Assembly (NCBI GenBank): GCA_964651045.1
Contig: CAZYVD010000031.1
Span: forward strand, 1 to 29,414
Direction: 5' to 3'
Source: CAZYVD01 sp964651045
GTDB lineage: Bacteria; Zhuqueibacterota; QNDG01; DSAB01
Length of the DNA: 29,414 nucleotides
The notes below the pieces were generated by a model. That model ran no database searches. It was given only the letters and a program-made list of their open reading frames with translations, and had not been told where the DNA came from. Numbering within the stretch: the first letter of the stretch is position 1; every line of letters starts with the position of its first letter. A program made the translations under genes and the position numbers. Below, piece by piece: positions 17,086-24,843 of this stretch.

Positions 17086-18075
17086 ATGCCTGCCAATCTT
17101 CCTCCAGATTATTATGCGGCAGAGAGGAGATATCGTGAAACGAGCGATGTCTCCGAGAAGATTAAAATCCTGAGAGAGATGCTGGCAATAATGCCTAAGC
17201 ACAAGGGTACCGAGCATCTTCAGGGCGATCTGAAAAGAAAGATTTCAAAACTTCAGAGTCAGGCAAAAAGGAAAAGTGTTAAAAGCAGGGGGAGCAGTTT
17301 ATATCACATTCCAAAGGAGGGAGCTGGACAGGCAGTGCTTGTTGGTCCACCAAATAGTGGAAAATCGTCGATACTGAAGGCCCTTACAAATGCCGATACT
17401 ACTGTTGCGGATTATCCATTTTCTACCTTTAAGCCTGTTCAGGGAATGGTGAATTTTGAGGACATTCAAATTCAACTTGTAGATCTTCCTCCTGTTTCTT
17501 CACAGTTCAACGAGTCGTGGCTTTTCAATATAATAAGATTATCAGACCTTGTTGTATTGGTAGTTGATCTGACTGTAGATTTTCTTGATATACAACTTTC
17601 TGAAATGATGAAAATATTGAATGAGAACAAGATAGTACTCAAGAGGAGAGGCGAAAAAAATCCCCAGAGTTCTATAGCAGTAAAGAGTTGTTTAATATTT
17701 GGTACAAAGCAGGATCTTAGCGGTTCAGAGCAGGGTCTGAGTGTTTTGAAGAGTTCATTTGGAGGAGAATTCCCTGTTATATCTGGTTCGGTAAAGAGTG
17801 CAGAGGACATGGAGAGAGTTGCAGAGGCAATATTTAAGGGTCTGGATGTGATTAGAGTATACACAAAGCCGCCAGGAAAGAAGTTTGATTTAGGAAGACC
17901 CTATATACTGCCTGCAGGATCGACTCTCTTAAATGCGGCAGAGGTTATTCATAAAGAGTTTGTGCAGACTATGAAATATGCAAGGATATGGGGGGAGGAC
18001 AAATACAGTGGGCAGAGGGTGGATAGGGAGTACATCCTCCAGGATAGAGATGTGATAGAGATTCATACAAGATAA
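17086..18075 (+). CDS. DRG-like GTPase with C-terminal TGS domain
   Basis: 329 aa, cytoplasmic. The N-terminal 70 residues (PANLPPDYYAAERRYRE, then LAIMPKHKGTEHLQ) form a helical, Lys-rich segment seen in DRG/Obg-related GTPases. The GTPase core shows the P-loop GPPNSGKS (87-94), a switch I Thr region (TTVADYPFST, 105-114), a G3 site reading DLPP (133-136) rather than DxPG, and a G4 site TKQD (207-210) rather than NKxD. The TGS domain runs from about 255 to 328 (VIRVYTKPPGKKFDLGRPYI to RDVIEIHTR). Such proteins bind ribosomes in archaea and eukaryotes; in bacteria the role is not settled. It starts 79 bases after the TPR-NHL gene and 12 bases before the MEMO gene. Confidence 0.85.
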   Translation: MPANLPPDYYAAERRYRETSDVSEKIKILREMLAIMPKHKGTEHLQGDLKRKISKLQSQAKRKSVKSRGSSLYHIPKEGAGQAVLVGPPNSGKSSILKALTNADTTVADYPFSTFKPVQGMVNFEDIQIQLVDLPPVSSQFNESWLFNIIRLSDLVVLVVDLTVDFLDIQLSEMMKILNENKIVLKRRGEKNPQSSIAVKSCLIFGTKQDLSGSEQGLSVLKSSFGGEFPVISGSVKSAEDMERVAEAIFKGLDVIRVYTKPPGKKFDLGRPYILPAGSTLLNAAEVIHKEFVQTMKYARIWGEDKYSGQRVDREYILQDRDVIEIHTR

Positions 18076-18087
18076 AGAGAAAATATT

Positions 18088-18915
18088 ATGAGCGAGCATG
18101 TTAGAAGATCGGTTGTTGCTGGAACATGGTATCCAGGAGAGCCATCAATGCTGCAGAAGACAATTAAAGACTATTTTGATAATGTTGGAGATAATCGGGT
18201 TGAGGGTCGTGTTGTGGGTCTTATCTCTCCTCATGCAGGATATACATTCTCAGGACAGGTTGCGGCATATGGATATAAACAGATAGCTGGCAGCAGTTTT
18301 GATGTTGTTGTACTCATTGGGCCAATACATCAGATGCTTTTCGGAAAGTATTTGATCAGCAGTGCAGACTGCTATGAGACTCCTCTTGGTAGGGTTTCGA
18401 TTGAAAAGAAATTGGTTGAACAGTTAAAGGATCAGATAGAGATAACAGAGGTGGGTTCTGAGAATGAACATTCAATCGAAATTCAGCTTCCTTTTCTGCA
18501 GGTAGCACTCAAGGATTTTTCGATACTTCCTATTATGGTGGGTCTGATCGATCCATATGGTGTGGACGACATAGTTATGTCATTATCAAATGTATTAAAG
18601 GACAAGAATTTTCTTCTCGTCGCAAGTTCAGATCTTCACCATATTTCAGATTACAGAGAGGTAGAGAAAAGAGATGAAGAGCTGATCTCTGCGCTCTCAC
18701 GATTCGACTATGAAGAGATCATGGATGTATTGAGCAGGCCAGATTCTACTGTGTGCGGAAGAGTGCCGATTGCGATTACAATCAGTGTGGCAAAGAGAAT
18801 GGGTGCAGATCGTCTACATGTTTTATCTAACACAAACTCTGCCGAAATTACTGGTCAAAGGATACCCGGTCAGTATACTGTTGGCTATCTGTCTGCTGCT
18901 ATTGTCAAAGAATAG
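18088..18915 (+). CDS. MEMO-family protein (AmmeMemoRadiSam system protein B type)
   Basis: 275 aa. Family motifs are in order: AGTWYPGEP (11-19), SPHAGYTFSG (48-57), LIGPIH (76-81), ENEHSIEIQLPFL (125-137), SSDLHH (180-185) and TVCGRVPI (221-228). His49, His81 and Cys223 match the metal-binding residues known in human MEMO1 (His49, His81, Cys244). The fold is related to ring-opening dioxygenases. In bacteria the gene often accompanies AMMECR1 and radical SAM genes, but neither is present here. It follows the TGS GTPase by 12 bases and probably shares its transcript. The biochemical reaction is not established for the bacterial family. Confidence 0.93.
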   Translation: MSEHVRRSVVAGTWYPGEPSMLQKTIKDYFDNVGDNRVEGRVVGLISPHAGYTFSGQVAAYGYKQIAGSSFDVVVLIGPIHQMLFGKYLISSADCYETPLGRVSIEKKLVEQLKDQIEITEVGSENEHSIEIQLPFLQVALKDFSILPIMVGLIDPYGVDDIVMSLSNVLKDKNFLLVASSDLHHISDYREVEKRDEELISALSRFDYEEIMDVLSRPDSTVCGRVPIAITISVAKRMGADRLHVLSNTNSAEITGQRIPGQYTVGYLSAAIVKE

Positions 18916-18951
18916 ATATTTTATTGAGTTTATATTAGGAGTATCAATATT

Positions 18952-21072
18952 ATGATGAAAAAAAATGTTATTCTGTTTTTAATTTTTATAATCGGGTATT
19001 CATACGGTCAATCGGGCTGGTACAGGCAGAGTCCGCTGCCAGTGGAGGATCATCTATACGATGTCTTTTTTATTGGTCAGAATGGGTGGGCAGTTGGAGA
19101 GGGCGGAACTATTATTCATACAACAGATGGTGGCGATGAGTGGAAGATACAGGAGTCGGGAGTATCAATGGAACTATACGATGTCTATTTTGTAAACGAT
19201 CAGGAGGGATGGATCGCGGGAGATTCTGGATATGGATGGGCGGCAGGTGGTTCTGGAGCAATACTTCACACTACGGATGGTGGAGCAAGCTGGGATGTGC
19301 AGATAAGTGGATCGCAGTGCAGGGTGCGGGGTCTCTATTTTATGGACAACATGAGAGGTTGGGCAGTCGGATTTTCCGGCACAGTATATAATACAACAGA
19401 CGGCGGAGAGAGCTGGAATTATCAATGGGCTGGAGTGAATAATTTTCTCTATGATATCTTTTTCCTTGATACAACACTCGGATGGATTTCCGGTAGTAAT
19501 GGAACCGTGCTCCATACTACTGATGGTGGAAAAAACTGGATACAGCAGGAGTCCAACAGCTGTTACAATCTGTATGAGATCTATTTTGCAGATTCTGTGA
19601 GGGGCTGGATAATTGGAGGATTTGGTGGAACGGAGCTTAAAGGTGTGATTCTCCATACCGTGAATGGTGGAAGCAGTTGGGAATATCAATATGACACACT
19701 CGGCTCATACTTTCTCTGCAGCAGTTTTGCAGACAGTCTTTCTGGATGGATCGCAGGTAGATATGGGATAATTGCCAGGACTACAGATGGAGGGACTACA
19801 TGGGTTTACTGTAATTCAAATGTAAATCAGAGCCTCTATGGAGTCTCATTTATCGATAGATACAATGGATGTGCTGTAGGACTTGGTGGAATCATCATAT
19901 ACACAACAGATAGTGGAGTGAGCTGGGACCAGCAGAGTCGCGGCACATCAGATCATTTGAATTCTGTATATTTTACAGATGAGAATAATGGATGGGCAGC
20001 AGGGTATCTCGGAAGTTTATTAAGAACAACAGATGGGGGGAACACATGGAACAGAAAAGATATTGGAATCGATAATGATCTATACGGTATAGATTTTTTT
20101 GGTAAAGAAGACGGCTGGATAGTAGGCGAGGATGGTGTGATTCTTCATACTGAGAATTGTGGTGATGATTGGATGATTCAGCACAGCAGCTTCAGGATGG
20201 ATCTTTATGATGTCCATTTTATTAATAAAAATACTGGCTGGGCTGTGGGAAAAATGATTATGCGCACGACCAATGGAGGAAAAAGCTGGATGGGTCAGGG
20301 TATGAATTACCAGTCTTTAAGAGAAGTATTTTTTATTGACACTCTCACAGGATGGGCTGTTGGTAGAAGGGGGGTTGTAAAGTACACAACTGACGGTGGT
20401 GAGACATGGGGAGGCAAGAATATGACCACATCCTCAGACCTGGAATCGGTCTTTTTCTATGATAAGAATCATGGGTGGATAACAGACGAGATGGGTATGG
20501 TGTATTATACAACAGATGGTGGAGTGAGCTGGGATACAAGGACAGTATCGGTGGGCAAATCGCTGCACAGCATATATTTTACAGATATCCAGTTTGGATG
20601 GATCGTGGGTGATGATGGTTCGATTTTTCATACAACAGATGGTGGCATCACGTGGGAACTTAAGGATTCTGGAACATCTCGAGATCTCTACAGCGTACAT
20701 TTTCCAAGCAGGAATAAGGGCTGGGCAGTAGGTAGATATGGGGCCATAGTTCACACCGAGACTGCAGGAATAGAGAGTGCAGATGAATACCCAAAAGATT
20801 TTAAGTTGGACCAGAATTTCCCAAATCCGTTCAATCAAAAGACTAATTTATATTTTACACTGTTTAAATCGGCTCGTGTCAGGATTGTTGTTTTTAATAT
20901 AGAAGGCAGGGTGGTCAAAGTGCTTACAGACAGATATTATGGTATCGGTAACCACTGCATAACATGGGAGGGTAGGGATAGACATGGCAGGCTGGTGCCG
21001 AGTGGTGTATATATTTATCGAATTTCGGTCTCTGGCGAGTCTTTAAGTAAACAAATGCTTCTGTTAAGATAG
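18952..21072 (+). CDS. Secreted Ycf48-like protein with 14 propeller repeats and FlgD/T9SS-type tail
   Basis: 706 aa. Signal peptide at about residues 3-19 (VILFLIFIIGYSYG). Then 14 repeats of about 40 residues with the pattern LYDVxF...GWAVGxxGxIxHTTDGGxxW, the BNR/Ycf48-like (photosystem II assembly factor) repeat, over about residues 28-610. Fourteen units would make two seven-blade propellers. Repeat 2 contains a 9-residue tandem duplication (GWIAGDSGY then GWAAGGSGA). The last 90 residues hold NFPNPFN (about 621), VFNIEGRVV, WEGRDRHGRLVPSGVYIY and a final strand, a C-terminal sorting domain like those of the first two operon proteins. It is therefore likely a surface protein, unrelated to photosynthesis. 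AGGAG lies 10 bases ahead of the start. Confidence 0.9.
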   Translation: MMKKNVILFLIFIIGYSYGQSGWYRQSPLPVEDHLYDVFFIGQNGWAVGEGGTIIHTTDGGDEWKIQESGVSMELYDVYFVNDQEGWIAGDSGYGWAAGGSGAILHTTDGGASWDVQISGSQCRVRGLYFMDNMRGWAVGFSGTVYNTTDGGESWNYQWAGVNNFLYDIFFLDTTLGWISGSNGTVLHTTDGGKNWIQQESNSCYNLYEIYFADSVRGWIIGGFGGTELKGVILHTVNGGSSWEYQYDTLGSYFLCSSFADSLSGWIAGRYGIIARTTDGGTTWVYCNSNVNQSLYGVSFIDRYNGCAVGLGGIIIYTTDSGVSWDQQSRGTSDHLNSVYFTDENNGWAAGYLGSLLRTTDGGNTWNRKDIGIDNDLYGIDFFGKEDGWIVGEDGVILHTENCGDDWMIQHSSFRMDLYDVHFINKNTGWAVGKMIMRTTNGGKSWMGQGMNYQSLREVFFIDTLTGWAVGRRGVVKYTTDGGETWGGKNMTTSSDLESVFFYDKNHGWITDEMGMVYYTTDGGVSWDTRTVSVGKSLHSIYFTDIQFGWIVGDDGSIFHTTDGGITWELKDSGTSRDLYSVHFPSRNKGWAVGRYGAIVHTETAGIESADEYPKDFKLDQNFPNPFNQKTNLYFTLFKSARVRIVVFNIEGRVVKVLTDRYYGIGNHCITWEGRDRHGRLVPSGVYIYRISVSGESLSKQMLLLR
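19030..20760 (+). repeat. Coding tandem repeats (about 120 bases each) of the Ycf48-like gene
   Basis: Fourteen diverged units of about 120 bases, each encoding a GW...TTDGG...W propeller blade. DNA identity between units is moderate; the strings ACAACAGATGGTGG or close variants recur (for example near 19119, 19398, 20508 and 20632). They are protein-level repeats inside one gene, not a CRISPR array. Confidence 0.85.
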
Positions 21073-21430
21073 GGGAAGAAGAGACTCTTCGGAGAAATTC
21101 AGAATATAATCATCGAAAATATGATTAACCGGGGAAAATAAGAAGAAGTTATTTTTGTAGAAATCGTAATGGTTGGATATATGAGGCCAATACAGCATAT
21201 CATGAAAAGTGCTTTTATAGATTGTATCGTAATATAGACTCAAACATAAAAGAGAATAATAAGATTGTTTTTATATGAATCCCGATTTAACGGATAAGAG
21301 ATCGATTTATAGCTATTATTTATCATCTAAATAGAATGAGGTTTGAGTAGGAAACATTGCTTATCCGTTAATTCGGGATAAATCAAGACTTAAGTATTTA
21401 ATTTAAAATTTTCACGAATGGGAGGCCGAT
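21073..21430. other. Gene-free stretch of 358 bases between the two envelope gene clusters
   Basis: AT-rich and without a convincing reading frame. It holds a short palindrome (GAAGAG-A-CTCTTC, 21078-21090), a 7-bp hairpin TAATCAT/ATGATTA (21107-21127) without a following T run, and the 20-bp inverted repeat pair at 21279-21379. It should contain the end of the upstream transcript and the promoter of the FlgT_N-like gene, but I could not identify either with confidence. Confidence 0.6.
21279..21379. repeat. 20-bp inverted repeat pair with 61-base interior
   Basis: Left arm ATCCCGATTTAACGGATAAG (21279-21298) and right arm CTTATCCGTTAATTCGGGAT (21360-21379) are reverse complements with one mismatch. 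The total span is 101 bases. No target-site duplication is evident in the immediate flanks and no T run follows, so it does not look like a standard terminator. It could be a small non-coding mobile element (MITE-like), a long hairpin in RNA, or a pair of protein binding sites. Confidence 0.8.
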
Positions 21431-22324
21431 ATGATTTTAAGAAAAGTTGCTCTATTTGTTATGTTGTTTCTTTCGATCTCATTTGCCCAGGATACGATTC
21501 GCGGTACTTACTCATATACCTATGGAGATAGCGAGAGTTTAGTAGAAGCGCGTCAGACCTGCAAAGATCTGGCGATTCGGGAGGCAATAGAGTCGTACTA
21601 TATCTTTGTACAGTCATCAACCGAGGTGGAGAATTTTCAGTTAAAAGAGGATATAGTAAACACTATTGCAGCAGGATATTTGAAGAATATCAATATAGTC
21701 GATCAGAAAGAGGAGGGACGCACAATAACAATTACCATAGAAGCAACAGTAGATCCTGATAAGATCAAGGAGGTTGTTGACACAATTATCAATAAAAAGT
21801 CTGCGGAAGAAAAAGAGACAGAGGCAGAAAAAGACACGACAGATGAGTTAGAGTCTGAAGAACCGATTGAGGCTGGATCAGGGGAATTTTTTCTTAATCT
21901 TATAAATAGATATGAGAAGCGGTTCCAGGATATCGGAAATTTGGTGAGAGAAAAGAGATACCAGGAAGCAGAAAATATGGCCGTCGACCTGAAGCTCACA
22001 ATAGAGAGGTACAGACCATCAGGTGACAACTACTTTCATGACCTTTTATACAGGGCGATAAAGAATCACATGCTGGTTGTTGTCTATGTTATAAAAGCAG
22101 AGAAATATGAAAACAGAGGCCAGATTTTCAGGGCAAGGGCAAACTGGAGGCAGGCATCCAAGAAGGCAAAATATCTTCGGACCTCTGTTAATATGCTGAA
22201 GGATTTTGAGAATTTGAATGCAAAACAGAGCGAAATCAGAGACTACTGGGTCAGGAGGTGTGAGAGAATCCTGGACAGAATAAAGAGAAGAAATAGAATA
22301 TTGAGGAAGGGGATAAATGGTTAA
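21431..22324 (+). CDS. Secreted protein with FlgT_N/LPP20-like domain and helical C-terminus
   Basis: 297 aa. Signal peptide at about residues 4-19, cut near SFAQ. Residues about 22-115 match the pattern of the FlgT N-terminal/LPP20-type fold: ARQTCKDLAIREAIESYY, STEVENFQLKEDIVNTIAAG, then TITITIEATVDP. An acidic, Glu/Lys-rich linker lies at about 122-152. The rest is helical and rich in Arg/Lys, with TPR-like character (KRYQEAENMAVDLK, GQIFRARANWRQASKKAK). GGGAGG lies about 6 bases ahead of the start. It overlaps the next gene by 8 bases, so the two are translationally coupled. Probably periplasmic; its exact role is unknown. No flagellar genes are visible nearby. Confidence 0.72.
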   Translation: MILRKVALFVMLFLSISFAQDTIRGTYSYTYGDSESLVEARQTCKDLAIREAIESYYIFVQSSTEVENFQLKEDIVNTIAAGYLKNINIVDQKEEGRTITITIEATVDPDKIKEVVDTIINKKSAEEKETEAEKDTTDELESEEPIEAGSGEFFLNLINRYEKRFQDIGNLVREKRYQEAENMAVDLKLTIERYRPSGDNYFHDLLYRAIKNHMLVVVYVIKAEKYENRGQIFRARANWRQASKKAKYLRTSVNMLKDFENLNAKQSEIRDYWVRRCERILDRIKRRNRILRKGING

Positions 22325-22748
22325 CAACAGATTTATCGATATAGTAAAAAGATTTGAAGCAGTGATGCAGAAGTCTGCACAGGAGTGGAGGAAAAAGAAC
22401 TTCCCGAGGGCGATTGATAACTGCAGTGTAGCGGAGAAGATTATTTCCAGTAACATGCCATCCCCATTGATGCTATTTGAATGGAGAGGCTGTATGGCTC
22501 TGAGAACATATGCGGTATTGGTATCAAAGATGATAGAGGTTGATCTTCTGATAAGCAGAGAAGAGAAGAGTCTTGCAGAGGAGAGAATCAAACAGATAAG
22601 GCGATGGGGAAGACTTCTCGGAGAGCAGATGAATGAATGGAGAAAGAGTCCGGTGGAGGATGAGACGAAAAGACTTCTTCGCCGCAGATGGATTGGATAT
22701 TTGGCATCATGTGTAAAACATGCAGAAAATTATCTGGATAAAAAATAA
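22317..22748 (+). CDS. Small helical protein of unknown function
   Basis: 143 aa, no signal peptide. Helical throughout and rich in Arg, Lys and Glu, with a TPR-like opening (KSAQEWRKKNFPRAIDNCSVAEKII cut to RKKNFPRAIDNCSVAEKII). I do not recognise the family. The start ATG overlaps the end of the upstream gene (ATGGTTAA) and is preceded by GAGGAAGGGG, so it is coupled to the FlgT_N-like gene. Its C-terminal helical segments resemble those of that neighbour in composition; a partner role is a guess. Confidence 0.65.
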   Translation: MVNNRFIDIVKRFEAVMQKSAQEWRKKNFPRAIDNCSVAEKIISSNMPSPLMLFEWRGCMALRTYAVLVSKMIEVDLLISREEKSLAEERIKQIRRWGRLLGEQMNEWRKSPVEDETKRLLRRRWIGYLASCVKHAENYLDKK

Positions 22749-22756
22749 ATCTTAAT

Positions 22757-22760
22757 GGAG
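22757..22760 (+). promoter_or_regulatory. Ribosome binding site that fixes the aldo/keto reductase start at 22770
   Basis: GGAG with a 9-base gap to the ATG at 22770. The earlier in-frame ATG at 22755 overlaps this site and has only A/T-rich sequence ahead of it. Confidence 0.6.
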
Positions 22761-22769
22761 AAAAATAAA

Positions 22770-23933
22770 ATGAAGAAAGAAAAATGTTTAAATAGAAGAA
22801 GTTTTGTGAAAAAGAGTCTGAAAGCAACTCTGCTTGGCTCTCTATTCCCATATATAAATAGGGCAAAAGAGATTGAGTTTAGATCAAAAGTATCTGATAA
22901 AGATCCGACTGTTGAATACAGAAGGCTTGGTCGAACGGGACTCATGGTAAGTGCAGTGGGTTATGGTGCGATGCGGACGCGGGATCCAGAAGTAATTCAC
23001 AGGGCCATCGATCTGGGTGTCAACTACATTGATACTGCTCGTATTTATATGAAGGGATATAATGAAGTAGTTGTTGGGAAGGTGATGAAGAGTCGCCGCA
23101 AGGAAGTAGTACTTGCAACAAAGATACTACCAGATCTAACGGGAGAAGATGAAATACTAAAATCACTGGAAGAGAGTCTAAAGGCGTTGCAGACCGAATA
23201 TGTGGATATAATTCAGTTGCACAATCTTAAAACCACAGATCAGGTTGAGAATGAGAGCGCCATGAAAGCACTTCTAAAGGCAAAGGAGCAGGGCAAGGCA
23301 AGATTCATCGGTTTTACAACTCATAAGAACGAGATAGAACTTCTGAAGAAGGCCATAGAACTGAATTTCTATGATGTTGTGCTTGTAAAATACAATTTTA
23401 AATCGCCAGAAGAGCTTGGAAGCGTAATCAAAAAGGCTGCAGATGTTGATATTGGAATTGTTGCAATGAAGACCCAGGCTGGTGGTTATAAAGACCATTC
23501 AATGGGAAATTTGAGTCATCATCAGGCAGCATTGAAATGGGTACTGCAGAATCCAGGTGTTGCAACTGCGATACCCAGTATGGTTACATTCGGCCAGCTT
23601 GAGGAAGATATCAGAGTGATGAAAAAGAAGATGGGATGGCAGGATCGAAAGATATTGAATAGATATGGGAATGCAATAGATAAAATCTACTGCAGGATGT
23701 GTAATAGATGCAGCGATAGTTGTCCTGAAGGAGTCGATGTATTTGAGGTTAATCGATCTCTCATGTATGCAGAGGGATATCGGGACATCAGACTCGCTAA
23801 AAGCAGCTATTCGATGATTCCATCTGAGAAGAGGCCTCACCACTGCCTTAACTGTGATAGTTGTAAGGTGGTTTGTGCTTATGGCCTTAATATCAAGATG
23901 AAGATGGAAAGAGCACTGGAAATCTTTTGTTAA
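22770..23933 (+). CDS. Tat-exported aldo/keto reductase with two C-terminal [4Fe-4S] motifs
   Basis: 387 aa from the ATG at 22770. A twin-arginine signal is present (NRRSFVKKS at 8-16, then a hydrophobic stretch TLLGSLFPY). The AKR barrel starts near residue 50 (YRRLGRTGLMVSAVGYGAM). The catalytic tetrad is intact: Asp88, Tyr93, Lys118 and His151. The C-terminus adds two ferredoxin-like cysteine clusters, C308-x2-C311-x2-C314-x3-C318 and C359-x2-C362-x2-C365-x3-C369. Folded, cofactor-loaded export through Tat fits such an enzyme. It should reduce or oxidise a carbonyl/alcohol substrate outside the inner membrane, passing electrons through the clusters; substrate and electron partner are unknown. 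The DUF6599 gene follows after 9 bases. Confidence 0.9.
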   Translation: MKKEKCLNRRSFVKKSLKATLLGSLFPYINRAKEIEFRSKVSDKDPTVEYRRLGRTGLMVSAVGYGAMRTRDPEVIHRAIDLGVNYIDTARIYMKGYNEVVVGKVMKSRRKEVVLATKILPDLTGEDEILKSLEESLKALQTEYVDIIQLHNLKTTDQVENESAMKALLKAKEQGKARFIGFTTHKNEIELLKKAIELNFYDVVLVKYNFKSPEELGSVIKKAADVDIGIVAMKTQAGGYKDHSMGNLSHHQAALKWVLQNPGVATAIPSMVTFGQLEEDIRVMKKKMGWQDRKILNRYGNAIDKIYCRMCNRCSDSCPEGVDVFEVNRSLMYAEGYRDIRLAKSSYSMIPSEKRPHHCLNCDSCKVVCAYGLNIKMKMERALEIFC

Positions 23934-23942
23934 GAGGCAGAA

Positions 23943-24830
23943 ATGTTTAAGAGACATGTCTTCTTGTTAGTAGTAATATTTTTTAGCTGTAGAACAATTG
24001 AGATGGGGTTCGATCATCTATTCCCCGATTCTATCCAGACCGATTGGAAAGCGAGTAAGATTAATTATTACAATCCAGAGAACCTATATGAATATATAGA
24101 TGGCGAGGCAGAATTATATCTTAAATATGGTTTTCGGCTTCTCGGAGTAAGAACTTATTATAGTACAGTAGAAAAAGAGAGTATGGTTACAGTAGATATT
24201 TATGATATGGGCTGTTCTCTTAATGCATTTGGTCTTTATTCGAATTACCGAAATCCTGAATATAAATTTATAGATATTGGTACAGAAGGTTTTGTTTCTG
24301 AATATGAGGTTATTTTTATTCGCAACAGATATGTTGTAGAGATCGGAAGCCAATCTTTGTCTGGAAAAGATAAGGGACTCTTAATAAAGACTGCAAGGGC
24401 AATTTCCGAGAGGATTGGTGGATCTACTGAAATGCCCGCAATACTCGAAATCCTTCCAAAGGAGAATCTTATAGACAAAACATTGAGATATCAATCAAGT
24501 GAGATGTTGAGTCAGGAATTCCTGCCAGGCGGACTGGAGGCAGGGTATAGAATAAACAATACAGAGGTGACAGGATTTATAATTCTATTTGATGATTCAT
24601 TAAGAGCAAAAGAATCGTTTTTAAAATTAAAATCGTTTCATATGAATAGCGGAAAAGAGATCTCATCTGTTTCAGAATTTAAAGAACAGGGCTATCGATT
24701 CTATTCCGAATATCATGGTTACACACTCATATTACTCGTGGATAAATACATTGTTGGAGCAACAGATCTAAATAACATTGAAGATGGAATTCTCCTGATA
24801 AAGAAAATAAAAAGTGAGATTGAAAAATAG
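23943..24830 (+). CDS. DUF6599 family protein, exported
   Basis: 295 aa. The N-terminus is hydrophobic (HVFLLVVIFFSC); Cys at about residue 16 could be lipidated, though FFSC is a poor lipobox. Conserved DUF6599-type strings are visible: YYNPENLYEYIDGEAELYLKYGF near 41-63 (key residues ENLYEYIDGEAE), TVDIYDMGCSLNAFGLYSNYR near 82-102, and a later strand NRYVVEIGS. The family has no established function; it is found with exported redox and surface proteins in several anaerobic lineages as far as I know. It sits directly after the Tat-type aldo/keto reductase and may work with it. Confidence 0.75.
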   Translation: MFKRHVFLLVVIFFSCRTIEMGFDHLFPDSIQTDWKASKINYYNPENLYEYIDGEAELYLKYGFRLLGVRTYYSTVEKESMVTVDIYDMGCSLNAFGLYSNYRNPEYKFIDIGTEGFVSEYEVIFIRNRYVVEIGSQSLSGKDKGLLIKTARAISERIGGSTEMPAILEILPKENLIDKTLRYQSSEMLSQEFLPGGLEAGYRINNTEVTGFIILFDDSLRAKESFLKLKSFHMNSGKEISSVSEFKEQGYRFYSEYHGYTLILLVDKYIVGATDLNNIEDGILLIKKIKSEIEK

Positions 24831-24843
24831 CCACTGGTGAATC

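Noticed and set aside
19030..20760. Regular repeats as a possible CRISPR array
   Set aside because: The units are about 120 bases, diverged, in frame and encode propeller blades within one gene.
18952..20760. Assignment of the Ycf48-like protein to photosystem II assembly
   Set aside because: It has twice the repeats and a surface sorting tail, and nothing in the window points to photosynthesis.
21107..21127. TAATCAT/ATGATTA hairpin as terminator of the Ycf48-like gene
   Set aside because: It is followed by CCGGGG, not by a T run, and the stem is weak.
21431..22324. Flagellar role for the FlgT_N-like protein
   Set aside because: No other flagellar gene is present, and the fold occurs in many non-flagellar exported proteins.
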